Source: CAYMEK01 sp964389305 (lineage in GTDB: Bacteria > Spirochaetota > Spirochaetia > SZUA-6 > DRHE01). From it: DNA of 60,645 nt. Both the position numbers and the translations under genes were made by a program. Below are positions 49,353 through 57,217 of the stretch, one piece after another; position 1 is the first letter of the stretch, and the number at the start of each line of letters is the position of its first letter. The notes under the pieces are model-generated. The model was given only the letters and a program-made list of their open reading frames with translations. It was not told the DNA's origin and did no database searches. The stretch lies in NCBI GenBank assembly GCA_964389305.1, contig CAYMEK010000021.1:1-60645 (forward strand), written 5' to 3'.

Positions 49353-49381
49353 TTTGTATCATATAGTTTACTGAATTGCAA
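49353..49381 (-). promoter_or_regulatory. Promoter of the heme operon
   Basis: Minus strand: TTGCAA (49381-49376), 17-nt spacer, TACAAA (49358-49353) with an upstream TG forming an extended -10. The operator lies across the expected start of the transcript. Confidence 0.5.
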
Positions 49382-49397
49382 GGATTTCGCCCTCAGA

Positions 49398-50264
49398 TCA
49401 CAAGCCCAGGTGCCTGCGCAGCTCCCCGGCGGTCTCGTCCGACATGCCGAAGGAGTGCTCGCCGCCCGGAAACCGGGCGGAGCGCACATCCTCGATGTAT
49501 TCTTTGACCGCGCCGAGCTGGGTGGAATATACATCGGCGTAGACTTTCACGAACTTGGGGGTGAAGCGCTTGAACAGGCCGACCAGGTCGTGAAACACCA
49601 GCACCTGCCCGTCGCAGCCGCTTCCCGCCCCGATGCCCACCGTGGGGATGCGCAGTTTCTCGGTGATCAGGGCGGCCAGCTCCTTGGGGATGGCCTCGAG
49701 GATCAGGGCGAAAGCGCCCGCCTCCTCCAGGGCCAGGGCGTCCTGGTAGACCTTCTTGGCCTGGTCCAGGGACTTGCCCTGCACCTTGAATCCGCCCAGC
49801 AGAGCCGCCGTCTGTGGGGTCAGACCGATGTGTCCGACTACCGGGATCCCGGCCTTGTGGATGGCCGCCACGGCCTGCGCCATGTCCTGGCCTCCCTCGA
49901 GCTTGATCGAATCGGCCCCTCCGTCCTTGTAGAGGATTCCGGCGTTGGTCACGGCCTGCTCGATGGAGATGTTGTAGGACATGAAGGGCATGTCCGAGAT
50001 CACGTGGGCGCGGCCCACGGCCCGGGCTACGGTTCTGGTGTGGGAGAGCATTTCCTCCATGGTCACGGGCACCGTGTCCTTGTAGCCCAGCTCGACCATG
50101 CCGAGAGAGTCTCCCACCAGGATCATGTCGATTCCCGCCTCGTCGACGATCAACCCCTGAGGGTAGGAGTAGGCGGTGATCATCGAGATCTTTCGCCCCT
50201 GCTCCTTCATGCTCCACAGGTCGGAAATCAGGATCTTTTTCACTTGCGGGGATTTTTCGCTCAT
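49398..50264 (-). CDS. panB: Ketopantoate hydroxymethyltransferase
   Basis: A 288-residue PanB of normal length: ISMITAYSYPQGLIVDEAG, MILVGDSLGMVELGY (metal Asp), DSIKLEGG (Lys) and VVGHIGLTPQTAALLGGFK are the family landmarks. It adds a hydroxymethyl group from methylene-tetrahydrofolate to 2-oxoisovalerate, the first committed step to pantothenate. AAGAGGA precedes the ATG. It is divergent from the P1 peptidase/panE pair, with back-to-back promoters in between. Confidence 0.97.
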   Translation of the reverse strand: MSEKSPQVKKILISDLWSMKEQGRKISMITAYSYPQGLIVDEAGIDMILVGDSLGMVELGYKDTVPVTMEEMLSHTRTVARAVGRAHVISDMPFMSYNISIEQAVTNAGILYKDGGADSIKLEGGQDMAQAVAAIHKAGIPVVGHIGLTPQTAALLGGFKVQGKSLDQAKKVYQDALALEEAGAFALILEAIPKELAALITEKLRIPTVGIGAGSGCDGQVLVFHDLVGLFKRFTPKFVKVYADVYSTQLGAVKEYIEDVRSARFPGGEHSFGMSDETAGELRRHLGL

Positions 50265-50303
50265 AGTACGGTTCCTCTTCCTTGCCGACAGTTTTTAAGA
50301 GAA

Positions 50304-50332
50304 GTTGTACCGTAAAATCGCCCCCGCTGCAA
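50304..50332 (-). promoter_or_regulatory. panB promoter
   Basis: Minus strand: TTGCAG (50332-50327), 17-nt spacer, TACAAC (50309-50304), 40 nt before the panB start. Confidence 0.5.
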
Positions 50333-50348
50333 GAAAGGGGTCGCCTCG

Positions 50349-50377
50349 TTGACAATTTCCGAGGCTGTTTCTAAGGT
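50349..50377 (+). promoter_or_regulatory. Promoter of the P1 peptidase-panE unit
   Basis: TTGACA (50349-50354), 17-nt spacer, TAAGGT (50372-50377), back to back with the panB promoter. Confidence 0.5.
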
Positions 50378-50460
50378 TAGCTGCCGGACAATGTCGAGTG
50401 CGGCCGGCTCAGAGTGGCGGCCGACGCGGCTCTCCGAGTACCTGCAGCCAGGAGCCTGAT

Positions 50461-51426
50461 TTGAACGATGCGATTACCGATGTCCCCGGCATAAAAGTGG
50501 GGCATGCCCAGGATCTGGAAGCAGCCACTGGGTGCACCGTGATCCTCTGCGAGCGGGGAGCAACCGCGGGCGTGGACGCCCGCGGCGGGGCTCCCGGAAC
50601 CCGGGAGACGGAGTGCCTGCGTCCGGAAAACGCGGCAGAGCAGGCTCACGCCGTGTTTCTGAGCGGGGGGAGCGCTTTCGGCCTGGACTGTGCGGGCGGC
50701 ATCATGCGTTATCTCGAGGAGCTGGGGATCGGCTTCGATGTAGAAATGGCCAGGATCCCGATCGTGACCGGGGCGGTGCTGATGGATCTTGCCCTAGGAG
50801 ATCCCCGGGTCCGGCCCGACGCCGAGATGGGCTACCGGGCCTGCCGGAACGCCCGCCCGGAGAATGCCGAGCAGGGCAACGTCGGCGCCGGAACCGGCTG
50901 CAACATCGGCCGGATGGCCGGCACGGTGAGGGGGCACTGCAAAGGAGGTTTGGGCACGGCCAGCTTCCGCCTGGGCGAGCTGGTGGTCGGGGCTCTGGTG
51001 GCCGTGAACTGCAACGGGGATGTGATCGACCCGGACAGCGGCGAGATCCTGGCCGGCACCCTGAGGCCGGACGGAAAGGGCTTCGCCGGGGCCATGAAGA
51101 TGATGGCCAGCGAGAACGGCGGCTACAGGCGCGTTTTTCACGCCAACACTACCATCGGCGTGGTGGCTACCAATGCCCGGCTGGACAAGGCCATGGCCGT
51201 CCGTGTGGCGATGATGGCCCAGGACGGCTACGCCCGCACGATCCAGCCGGTCCACACCCTGGGAGACGGGGACGTGGTGTTCTGCCTGGCCACGGGGGAG
51301 GTACAGGAGGACGTGTCCCGGATCGGGGCGCTGGCCGCCGCCGTGATGGCCCGGGCCGTGGTCAAGGGGGTGAAGGCCGCCGAAAGCCTGCACGGCCTTC
51401 CCGCCTGGAAGGATTTGAAAAGATGA
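50461..51426 (+). CDS. P1-family (DmpA/NylC-like) aminopeptidase or amidase
   Basis: The start is taken as TTG at 50461, supported by AGGAG 6 nt upstream; a GTG at 50398 would add 21 unlikely residues. The 321-residue product shows the P1/DmpA family pattern: VPGIKVGHAQD, GVDARGGAPGTRE, FLSGGSAFGLDCAGG, GNVGAGTGCNIGR and FHANTTIGVVATNARLDK. Family enzymes are N-terminal nucleophile hydrolases that cut themselves before the nucleophile; here the Asn-Thr pair at Thr230 resembles the NylC cleavage site. Relatives release beta-amino acids from peptides or cut nylon oligomers. The stop overlaps panE by 4 nt, so beta-alanine supply for pantothenate is an attractive but unproven role. Confidence 0.85.
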   Translation: MNDAITDVPGIKVGHAQDLEAATGCTVILCERGATAGVDARGGAPGTRETECLRPENAAEQAHAVFLSGGSAFGLDCAGGIMRYLEELGIGFDVEMARIPIVTGAVLMDLALGDPRVRPDAEMGYRACRNARPENAEQGNVGAGTGCNIGRMAGTVRGHCKGGLGTASFRLGELVVGALVAVNCNGDVIDPDSGEILAGTLRPDGKGFAGAMKMMASENGGYRRVFHANTTIGVVATNARLDKAMAVRVAMMAQDGYARTIQPVHTLGDGDVVFCLATGEVQEDVSRIGALAAAVMARAVVKGVKAAESLHGLPAWKDLKR

Positions 51427-52355
51427 AGATCGCAGTCGTGGGGGCCGGAGCCATGGGTTCCCTGTTCGGGGGCAGGCTCTCCCGGGCGGGACACGAGGTT
51501 CGTCTGTACGATATCAACCGGGAGCATATACAGAGCATACGGGAGCGGGGCCTGGTAATCGAAGAGCCGGCCTCGGGGAGCGAAGAGACCTGCCGCCCCG
51601 ATGCCACGGACCGGCCGGAAGAGCTGGCCGGGGCCGAGATTCTCGTCGTGTTTGTCAAATCGGCGGCCACTGAGGCGGTGGCCGGCCGGTTCAGCGGGAT
51701 TGTCGGAAAAGGGACGATCGCCGTGACCATGCAGAACGGCCTGGGAAACGAGGGCATCTTGAGGAGCCGCTTCGGCGCCGAACGGACGGCCGCCGGGGTT
51801 ACCTCCCAGGGGGCGACCTATCTCGGCCCCGGGCGCATCCGCCATGCCGGCGCCGGTCTGACTCACCTGTGCATGTCCGACGGGCAAAACGACAAGTTGG
51901 CCCCTTTCGTGGAGGCTCTCAACTCCGCCGGGCTGGAAGCCCGTTGCGAGGATAGCATCGATGGGCTGGTGTGGAGCAAGCTGATCATCAATGCCGGCAT
52001 CAACGCCCTTACCGCCCTGACCGGGCTTCCAAACGGCCGGCTGCTGGAGTTCCCGGACTGCCGGGCCATCATGGCCGAGTTGGTCAGGGAGGCGGCGGCG
52101 GTGGCGGAGAAGAAGGGAATCCGGCTGAGCTACGCCGATCCGCTGGCCACGGTCTACGCCGTGACCGAGAAAACCGCAGGAAACCGCTCCTCCATGCTCC
52201 AGGACTTCGACCGCAAAAGGCGCTCGGAGATCGACTTCATCAACGGGGCCGTGGTGCGCGAAGCCGAAGCTCTGGGTATCGAGGTCCCGGTCAACCGCGC
52301 CGTTACCCGCCTGGTGCGGGTGCTGGACGCGCTGCACGCCCGGGAGGCGGGCTAG
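51423..52355 (+). CDS. panE: Ketopantoate reductase
   Basis: A 310-residue PanE: KIAVVGAGAMGSLFGGRL binds NADPH, VFVKSAATEAVAG and MQNGLGNEGILRSRFG follow, LVWSKLIINAGINALTAL carries the catalytic lysine, and SSMLQDFDRKRRSEIDFINGA is the substrate-binding end. It reduces ketopantoate to pantoate. The ATG overlaps the P1 peptidase stop (ATGA). An open frame runs further upstream through the peptidase gene but is meaningless. panB is divergent; panC and panD are not in the window. Confidence 0.95.
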   Translation: MKIAVVGAGAMGSLFGGRLSRAGHEVRLYDINREHIQSIRERGLVIEEPASGSEETCRPDATDRPEELAGAEILVVFVKSAATEAVAGRFSGIVGKGTIAVTMQNGLGNEGILRSRFGAERTAAGVTSQGATYLGPGRIRHAGAGLTHLCMSDGQNDKLAPFVEALNSAGLEARCEDSIDGLVWSKLIINAGINALTALTGLPNGRLLEFPDCRAIMAELVREAAAVAEKKGIRLSYADPLATVYAVTEKTAGNRSSMLQDFDRKRRSEIDFINGAVVREAEALGIEVPVNRAVTRLVRVLDALHAREAG

Positions 52356-52434
52356 AGGAGCCGCTGGAGCCGACCGAGCCTGGTACGGCCCGCAGCAGCT
52401 TAAGCCTAGAACGGCTACAGTTCAGATAGCGTCT

Positions 52435-54333
52435 TCAGCCCAGCACAGTGAACAGGAGCACGGCGGCGGCGACCAGAAGCAGCGCACCGTCCAGGGAGAG
52501 CCGCAGGCCACGGATAGCGGCGGCCGCCCGGCCGCCGGAGCGGCTGCGAACCAGCAGGTACAGGAGGGCGCCGAGGCCCGCCGCCGCGACAGCCTCCAGC
52601 AGGTGTCGCGGTGTATAGAATGTAATCCGGTAGGCAGCCGGGAGCGCCGCGGCGGCTGCGGGCGGCTCCGAGGCCGCCTGGACTGCCGGCCGCCCGGCGC
52701 CCGCCCCCGCCGGCGCCCCCCAGCGGCCCCGCATCAGCCGCGGGAAAACGCCGCCGGCCAGGCACAGTAGCGCCAGCAGGACGAGCGCGGCGATGCAGAA
52801 GGGAGACAGGAAGGGACCGGGGGGCTTTACGGCCGGCCGTGTCTGAGGAGTTCCTGCCGGTCCGGCCGGAGCGGCGGCGACCGCAGCGCGCGGAACGGCG
52901 TCTGCCGGTAGAGGAGCCGTCTTCGGCTTTCCGGCGGCCCTCCGTTCGCCTCTCCGCCTGCCGGGACCGCGGAACAGGGCGGAGAGCTTGATCATCGAGG
53001 CCGCCGTGCCCACGGCGGTCAAGCGGATAGCTATGCCCAGCACCCCTGCCCCTTTGAACAGGGAGCCTACCAGGGTCTTGCTCACGAAGCCGTTCAGGGG
53101 AGGTAGCCCGACAATCGAAAGCGCCCCGACCGCAAAGAAGGCGATCAGCCAAGGACGGGGGTTGGCCCGGCTGCTGTCGCCCAGGTCGCGCCTTCCGCCC
53201 AGGTGGATCACGGCCCCGACCGACAGGAACAGCAGGCTCTTGAACAGGGAATGGCTCAGGATGTGGGCCAGGGAGGCGGTCAGGGCCGTCGTGCCCAGGC
53301 GGGCCGCCGCGCCGTAGGCCGTGGCGATCAGGCCCATCTGGGAGACCGAAGAGTAGGCGAGCAGGCGCTTGCCGTCGGTCTGGGCCAGGGCCAAGAGCAC
53401 GCCCAGCAGGGCGGTAAGCGGTCCCAGCCAGAGGAACAGCGCCTGGATCCCGGTCGCACCGAGGGCGGCCAGAATGCGCCACACGGCCAGGAAGGAGATC
53501 TTGATCATCACCCCGGAAAGCAGGGCCGAGACCGGGTGCGGGGCGGCGGCGTGGGCCGCCGGCAGCCAGGTGTGCAGGGGCACGAAGGCGGCCTTGAGGC
53601 CGACTCCCACGGTCAGGGCCGCCGCGGCTAAATGAAGGGTCCGGGAGGCCGGCACCCAGGCGGCCAGTCGGAGAGCCCGGACCGCTGCGCCGGCAGAGGC
53701 TGCTGGGGCGGCAGAGCCCGCCGCGCCGGCCCCTGCGCTGCCCGCCGCTGCCGCAGAGATCAGCCGCAGCGAAAAGCTGCCCGCGCTGCGGTACACTAGA
53801 AACAGGCCGAAGAGAAAGAAGGCGATCCCCAGGGAGCTGAGCAGCAGGTAGCGCAGGCTGGCCCAGAGGCTGGCCCTGCGCAAGGAATAGGCGATCAGCA
53901 GATAGGAGGAGATCGAGAGAATCTCGAGGAAGACGAACATGTTGAACAGGTCGCCGGTAAGGATCACCCCTTCCATTCCGGCCAGCAGCATGAGAAAGAA
54001 AAAGTAGAAGTCGCTGCGGTAGCCGCCCTCCCCGAAGGCGAACAGCAGGGCGCACAGGGCCACGAGGCTTCCCATCAGCGAGGCGGTCCAGGCCAGAGCA
54101 TCCAGGTACAGAACGATGCCCAGCGGCTCTAGCCAGCCGCCCACGGCGCAGGCCATGGTCCCCTGGGCACGCAGCCCCGGCAGCAGCAGCCCGAGCAGCA
54201 GGAGAGTCGAGGCCGTGGAGGCGGCGCTGGCGGCCCGGGCCAGCAGGGGGCGGCGCAGCAGGCGGCCCAGCAGGCACAGCAGGCTGGCCGAGAAGGGTAG
54301 AAAGACCAGCAGCGGCAGCGAGTCAGCGCTCAT
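52435..54333 (-). CDS. mrpD: Antiporter subunit D (MrpD/MbhH-like, NuoL/M/N superfamily)
   Basis: A 632-residue proton-conducting membrane protein with about fourteen segments. The core has VALCALLFAFGEGGYRSDF, GDLFNMFVFLEILSISSYLL (conserved Glu), LKAAFVPLHTWLPAAHAAAP (Lys and His) and SHSLFKSLLFLSVGA (Lys). It is longer than usual MrpD because of an Ala/Gly-rich stretch around residue 195 and a basic Pro/Ala-rich stretch around residues 455-510. It is the last gene of the antiporter operon, overlapping mrpC by 4 nt. It exchanges Na+ or another cation for protons with its partners. Confidence 0.92.
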   Translation of the reverse strand: MSADSLPLLVFLPFSASLLCLLGRLLRRPLLARAASAASTASTLLLLGLLLPGLRAQGTMACAVGGWLEPLGIVLYLDALAWTASLMGSLVALCALLFAFGEGGYRSDFYFFFLMLLAGMEGVILTGDLFNMFVFLEILSISSYLLIAYSLRRASLWASLRYLLLSSLGIAFFLFGLFLVYRSAGSFSLRLISAAAAGSAGAGAAGSAAPAASAGAAVRALRLAAWVPASRTLHLAAAALTVGVGLKAAFVPLHTWLPAAHAAAPHPVSALLSGVMIKISFLAVWRILAALGATGIQALFLWLGPLTALLGVLLALAQTDGKRLLAYSSVSQMGLIATAYGAAARLGTTALTASLAHILSHSLFKSLLFLSVGAVIHLGGRRDLGDSSRANPRPWLIAFFAVGALSIVGLPPLNGFVSKTLVGSLFKGAGVLGIAIRLTAVGTAASMIKLSALFRGPGRRRGERRAAGKPKTAPLPADAVPRAAVAAAPAGPAGTPQTRPAVKPPGPFLSPFCIAALVLLALLCLAGGVFPRLMRGRWGAPAGAGAGRPAVQAASEPPAAAAALPAAYRITFYTPRHLLEAVAAAGLGALLYLLVRSRSGGRAAAAIRGLRLSLDGALLLVAAAVLLFTVLG

Positions 54334-54668
54334 CGTTTCTCGCTCAGCTCCTCGACCCGGCGGCGGCTCACCGTTCCGTAGCGCCGGTGAACCTGCAGCA
54401 CGATGGCCAGGGCAACGGCGGTCAGGCAGATCCCGACAACGATGGCGGTAAGCATCACCGCCTGGGGCAGCGGGTCCACGATGTCCCGGACTCCTTCAAG
54501 CATGATCGGAGCCTCGCTGCCGGCCAGGGACCCGCCCCAGACGAACAGGATCACCAGGGCGCTGTTCAGGATACTCAGGGACATGACCTTCTTGATCAGG
54601 TTGTCGGCCAGGATCACTCCTGCGACGCCGACCAGGATAAGAGCCAGGATCACCGCTCCCGCCACCAC
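54330..54668 (-). CDS. mrpC: Antiporter subunit C (MrpC, NuoK-like)
   Basis: A 112-residue protein with three membrane segments: GVILADNLIKKVMSLSILN, VILFVWGG and DPLPQAVMLTAIVVGICLTA with the conserved proline loop and hydrophobic segment of MrpC/MnhC. Its stop overlaps the mrpD start by 4 nt and its start abuts the mrpB stop. Confidence 0.92.
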   Translation of the reverse strand: MVAGAVILALILVGVAGVILADNLIKKVMSLSILNSALVILFVWGGSLAGSEAPIMLEGVRDIVDPLPQAVMLTAIVVGICLTAVALAIVLQVHRRYGTVSRRRVEELSEKR

Positions 54669-55085
54669 TCAATCCTCCCGCAGCAGGGCGAAAAGCAGCA
54701 GGGTGATGCCGGCGCCCACCTCCAGGCCGATCACCACGTTGAGAAAGAGGATGAAGCCGGCGCTGGGCACCGCTCCCGCCTTGCCCAGGGGCAGGAAGTT
54801 GCCCAGGAACGATACTCCCACCACCAGGCCCGCCGCTCCCATGACGAGAAACAGGGCGAAGGCGGCGATCTCCAGGGCGCTGACCGTCCTGGAGGTGAAC
54901 AGCCGCACCGTAGGTTCCAGGCCTCGGGACAGGCAGAGCAGCAGGACGGCGGAGGAGAGCACCACCCCGCCCTGAAAACCGCCGCCCGGCGAGAGGTGGC
55001 CGAAGGAGATCAGGTACAGCCCGAAGAGCAGGATATAGGGGACCAGCTTGCGGGACACCAGACCGACGATCCCGGACTCCTTCAT
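54669..55085 (-). CDS. mrpB: Antiporter subunit B (MrpB/MbhF-like)
   Basis: A 138-residue membrane protein (start ATG 55085; the open frame beyond it belongs to the preceding gene). It has four segments with LFGLYLISFGHLSPGGGFQGGVV, the signature of MnhB domains, and an ending IGLEVGAGITLLLFALL. The start overlaps the preceding MbhE-like stop by 4 nt. It belongs to the cation/proton antiporter complex. Confidence 0.92.
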   Translation of the reverse strand: MKESGIVGLVSRKLVPYILLFGLYLISFGHLSPGGGFQGGVVLSSAVLLLCLSRGLEPTVRLFTSRTVSALEIAAFALFLVMGAAGLVVGVSFLGNFLPLGKAGAVPSAGFILFLNVVIGLEVGAGITLLLFALLRED

Positions 55086-55384
55086 CGCTTGCCCCCGGTG
55101 ACCGCCAGCACTCCCGCCACGGAGAGAACCAGCACGATCGTTTCCCCCAGCGTGTCGTAGGCCCGGTAGCCGAGGTAAATGGCCGAGACCAGGTTGATCG
55201 ATCCGGTCTGCTCCACGCCATGGCTCAAAAGCTGGTCCCGTACCTCCCGGCCTTCGCTTTCCACCCGGTACATCTGCGTCGCGCCTGCGCCGTGAGCGAG
55301 CCGGGGCGCTAGAGAAACCAGGCCGAGCCAGCCTATCGCCGCCAGCACCAGGATCACCGCGACCCATAAAAGGATTCTACCCAC
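55082..55384 (-). CDS. Antiporter subunit, MbhE-like (MrpA C-terminal part)
   Basis: A 100-residue protein with an N-terminal membrane segment and the segment TGSINLVSAIYLGYRAYDTL typical of MbhE, corresponding to a C-terminal part of MrpA. The large NuoL-like part of MrpA is missing from the operon, as in Mbh hydrogenases. It lies 2 nt after the MbhD-like gene and overlaps mrpB by 4 nt. Confidence 0.88.
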   Translation of the reverse strand: MGRILLWVAVILVLAAIGWLGLVSLAPRLAHGAGATQMYRVESEGREVRDQLLSHGVEQTGSINLVSAIYLGYRAYDTLGETIVLVLSVAGVLAVTGGKR

Positions 55385-55386
55385 CG

Positions 55387-55617
55387 CTACTCCTCCGGCC
55401 GGCGGGTCTTGCGCACCGCCCGCACGAACAGCGCCGTGGCCACCCCGGCCCCTACGGCCGCCTCGGCGATGGCCAGGTCGGGGGCCTTCAAGGTGAACAA
55501 CAGCAGGGCGCAGATCAGGGAAAAGGCCCCCAGCAGGATGACCGCGTTCAACAGGTTGCGAAAAGCCAACACCAGAACGGCGAGCAGGAGCAGCAGCAGG
55601 AGCAGCGCTTCGGTCAT
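55387..55617 (-). CDS. Antiporter subunit, MbhD-like (DUF4040)
   Basis: A 76-residue protein (start ATG 55617) with Leu-rich membrane segments and the characteristic LLFTLKAPDLAIAEAAVGAG motif, in which the Asp and Glu are thought to take part in proton movement. It ends in a basic RAVRKTRRPEE tail. The start overlaps the mrpG stop by 4 nt. It corresponds to part of the MrpA C-terminus. Confidence 0.88.
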   Translation of the reverse strand: MTEALLLLLLLLAVLVLAFRNLLNAVILLGAFSLICALLLFTLKAPDLAIAEAAVGAGVATALFVRAVRKTRRPEE

Positions 55618-55916
55618 GGTCGGTGCTTTCGTCCCCACGGCATGATGCCGCGAAGCCAGGCCGAACGGCCGATGATGTGGGCCGCCACCGGGCTGGTGAT
55701 CAGGAAGAACAGGGCTATGACCAGAATCCGCCCGGTCATGGGGCTCCATCCTTTCAGGAGCATGCAGGCGAGCAGAATGGAAAAGACCGACGTGGTGCTG
55801 CACTTGGCCGCCGCGTGCAGGCGGGTGAAGACGTCGGGGAAGCGCAGCACCCCGACGTTGCCGGTGATTCCGAACAGGATCCCGAGCAGGAGAAAGAAGG
55901 CCGCGGCCCAGATCAT
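55614..55916 (-). CDS. mrpG: Antiporter subunit G (MrpG)
   Basis: A 100-residue protein (start ATG 55916, overlapping the mrpF stop) with three membrane segments: TGNVGVLRFPDVFTRLHAAAK is the MrpG signature, followed by LFFLITSPVAAHIIGRSAW. Complete and of normal length. Confidence 0.93.
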   Translation of the reverse strand: MIWAAAFFLLLGILFGITGNVGVLRFPDVFTRLHAAAKCSTTSVFSILLACMLLKGWSPMTGRILVIALFFLITSPVAAHIIGRSAWLRGIMPWGRKHRP

Positions 55917-56185
55917 GAGCTGCTCTCCTTTCTCCACAGCGAGCGGGCGATGGCCAGTATACCGATGAAGCCCAGGATCGCATACACCAGGGCCACGTCT
56001 AGAAAGATCGCCCGGTCCAGCCTGACCGCCCTCAGCACCAGGATGGCCAGAACCTGGGAAGCGGTCAGGTTCAGGCCGATCATGCGGTCTTCCGGCTCCG
56101 GGCCGATGATCACTCGTACCAGGCTCAAGCCGGTCACGCCCATGAGGCCGTAGACGGCCGCATCCAGCATCCAGGTCAGCTCCAT
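55913..56185 (-). CDS. mrpF: Antiporter subunit F (MrpF)
   Basis: A 90-residue protein with three membrane segments and the MrpF pattern RVIIGPEPEDRMIGLNLTAS, then FLDVALVYAILGFIGILA. It follows mrpE after 49 nt, which contain a small perfect hairpin (GGGG-TATA-CCCC, 56209-56220), and overlaps mrpG by 4 nt. Confidence 0.93.
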   Translation of the reverse strand: MELTWMLDAAVYGLMGVTGLSLVRVIIGPEPEDRMIGLNLTASQVLAILVLRAVRLDRAIFLDVALVYAILGFIGILAIARSLWRKESSS

Positions 56186-56234
56186 AGTTCTCTCTCTCCT
56201 CAGCTAAAGGGGTATACCCCCGTGTCCGCGCAGG

Positions 56235-56747
56235 CTAGACCCAGATCCGCTTGAGCCAGCGCTCGAAGGGACGGGCGATCAGCCGGGCGGCGTAGCCGGA
56301 GTGGCTGGTCGGAGCGTCCAGCCAGTGCACGACCAGGTGATCCTCGTCGAGGTCCAGCGTCACCGTACCGGGAGTAAGGGTGATAGAGTTGGCCAGGGCC
56401 ACCCGCGCCAGATCGGAGTGCAGGTGGCTGCGGAAGTGCACGATTCGCGGGGTAATGTTCCCGGTGATCACCTTCACGACCAGTCGAAAGGAGGCCGCGT
56501 ACACTTTGACCATGATCAAGATCAGGTACCCTATCAACAGGTAGGCCCGAGGAAGCAAAGCCCTGCGCTCCGCCTCCTGCTTCTCGATGAACAGGCTGTA
56601 GGTCGCCAGGGCTACGACCGTGGAAAACAGCAAGCCGAGCAGCAGGGCGAAGGGAGCCAGGGTACCGGTGAACAGCAGCCAGCCGGCCATGAGGTAGACG
56701 GCGGTCATGACGATACGTACGATCTTCCATTTTCTCAATGCGTTCAT
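56235..56747 (-). CDS. mrpE: Antiporter subunit E (MrpE)
   Basis: A 170-residue protein: N-terminal membrane segments, then VKVITGNITPRIVHFRS and LANSITLTPGTVTLDLDEDHLVVHWLDA, the MrpE signature, then a basic C-terminus. It is the first antiporter gene, 2 nt after the PTS IIA-like gene, so the regulatory proteins and the antiporter share one transcript. Confidence 0.93.
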   Translation of the reverse strand: MNALRKWKIVRIVMTAVYLMAGWLLFTGTLAPFALLLGLLFSTVVALATYSLFIEKQEAERRALLPRAYLLIGYLILIMVKVYAASFRLVVKVITGNITPRIVHFRSHLHSDLARVALANSITLTPGTVTLDLDEDHLVVHWLDAPTSHSGYAARLIARPFERWLKRIWV

Positions 56748-56749
56748 CT

Positions 56750-57217
56750 CTACTCCTCCTTGGCCTCTTTTCCCCGTACGATCTCGAGCACTTCTGAGGC
56801 GCTTTGGGCCTGAAGCAGCGCCTGCCGGAAGCTGTCTTCCTGCAGCAACCGCGCCAGCCGGCTGAGAAGCCTGAGGTGGGCGTGCTCGTGGTGCTTCGGC
56901 CCGACGATCAGGAAAACGAGGGTCACCGGCCGGCCGTCGATGGCATCGAAGCGGATGCCCTCCCGCTTGCGTCCGAAGGCCATCACCGTTTCCCGCGCTT
57001 CCTCGCTCAGCAGGTGGGGGATGGCGATGCCCCGGCCTATACCGGTGCTGGCCAGCTTTTCCCGCTCGATCAATCCGGCCTGCGCCGCCTCAGGATCCTC
57101 GATCTTGCCCGCCCGGTGCAGCAGCTCGACCAGCTCCAGCAGGGCATCGCTCTTGCGGCGGGCTTCGAGATCCAGCTTGATGCACTCCGAGTCGAGCAGC
57201 TCGGCCACCCCGTTCAT
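56750..57217 (-). CDS. PTS IIA-domain protein (PtsN-like)
   Basis: A 155-residue EIIA-Fru/Ntr-type domain (start ATG 57217, overlapping the upstream stop by 4 nt). The phospho-acceptor is His68 in GRGIAIPHLL; KLASTGIG precedes it and VTLVFLIVGPKHHEHAHLRLLSRL follows. There is no membrane sugar permease beside it, so it is likely regulatory, like EIIA-Ntr, which in enterobacteria controls potassium transport. Placement directly before the cation antiporter genes suggests a similar ion-related control (inference). Confidence 0.88.
   Translation of the reverse strand: MNGVAELLDSECIKLDLEARRKSDALLELVELLHRAGKIEDPEAAQAGLIEREKLASTGIGRGIAIPHLLSEEARETVMAFGRKREGIRFDAIDGRPVTLVFLIVGPKHHEHAHLRLLSRLARLLQEDSFRQALLQAQSASEVLEIVRGKEAKEE

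Noticed and set aside
50532..51422. In-frame upstream extension of panE through the P1 peptidase gene
   Set aside because: The translation is Arg/Gly-rich nonsense in a different frame of the peptidase; panE starts at the ATGA overlap at 51423.
52415..54277. Second long minus-strand frame (620 codons) overlapping mrpD
   Set aside because: Pro/Arg/Gly-rich shadow frame without membrane segments, while the other frame gives a clear NuoL/M/N-type antiporter.
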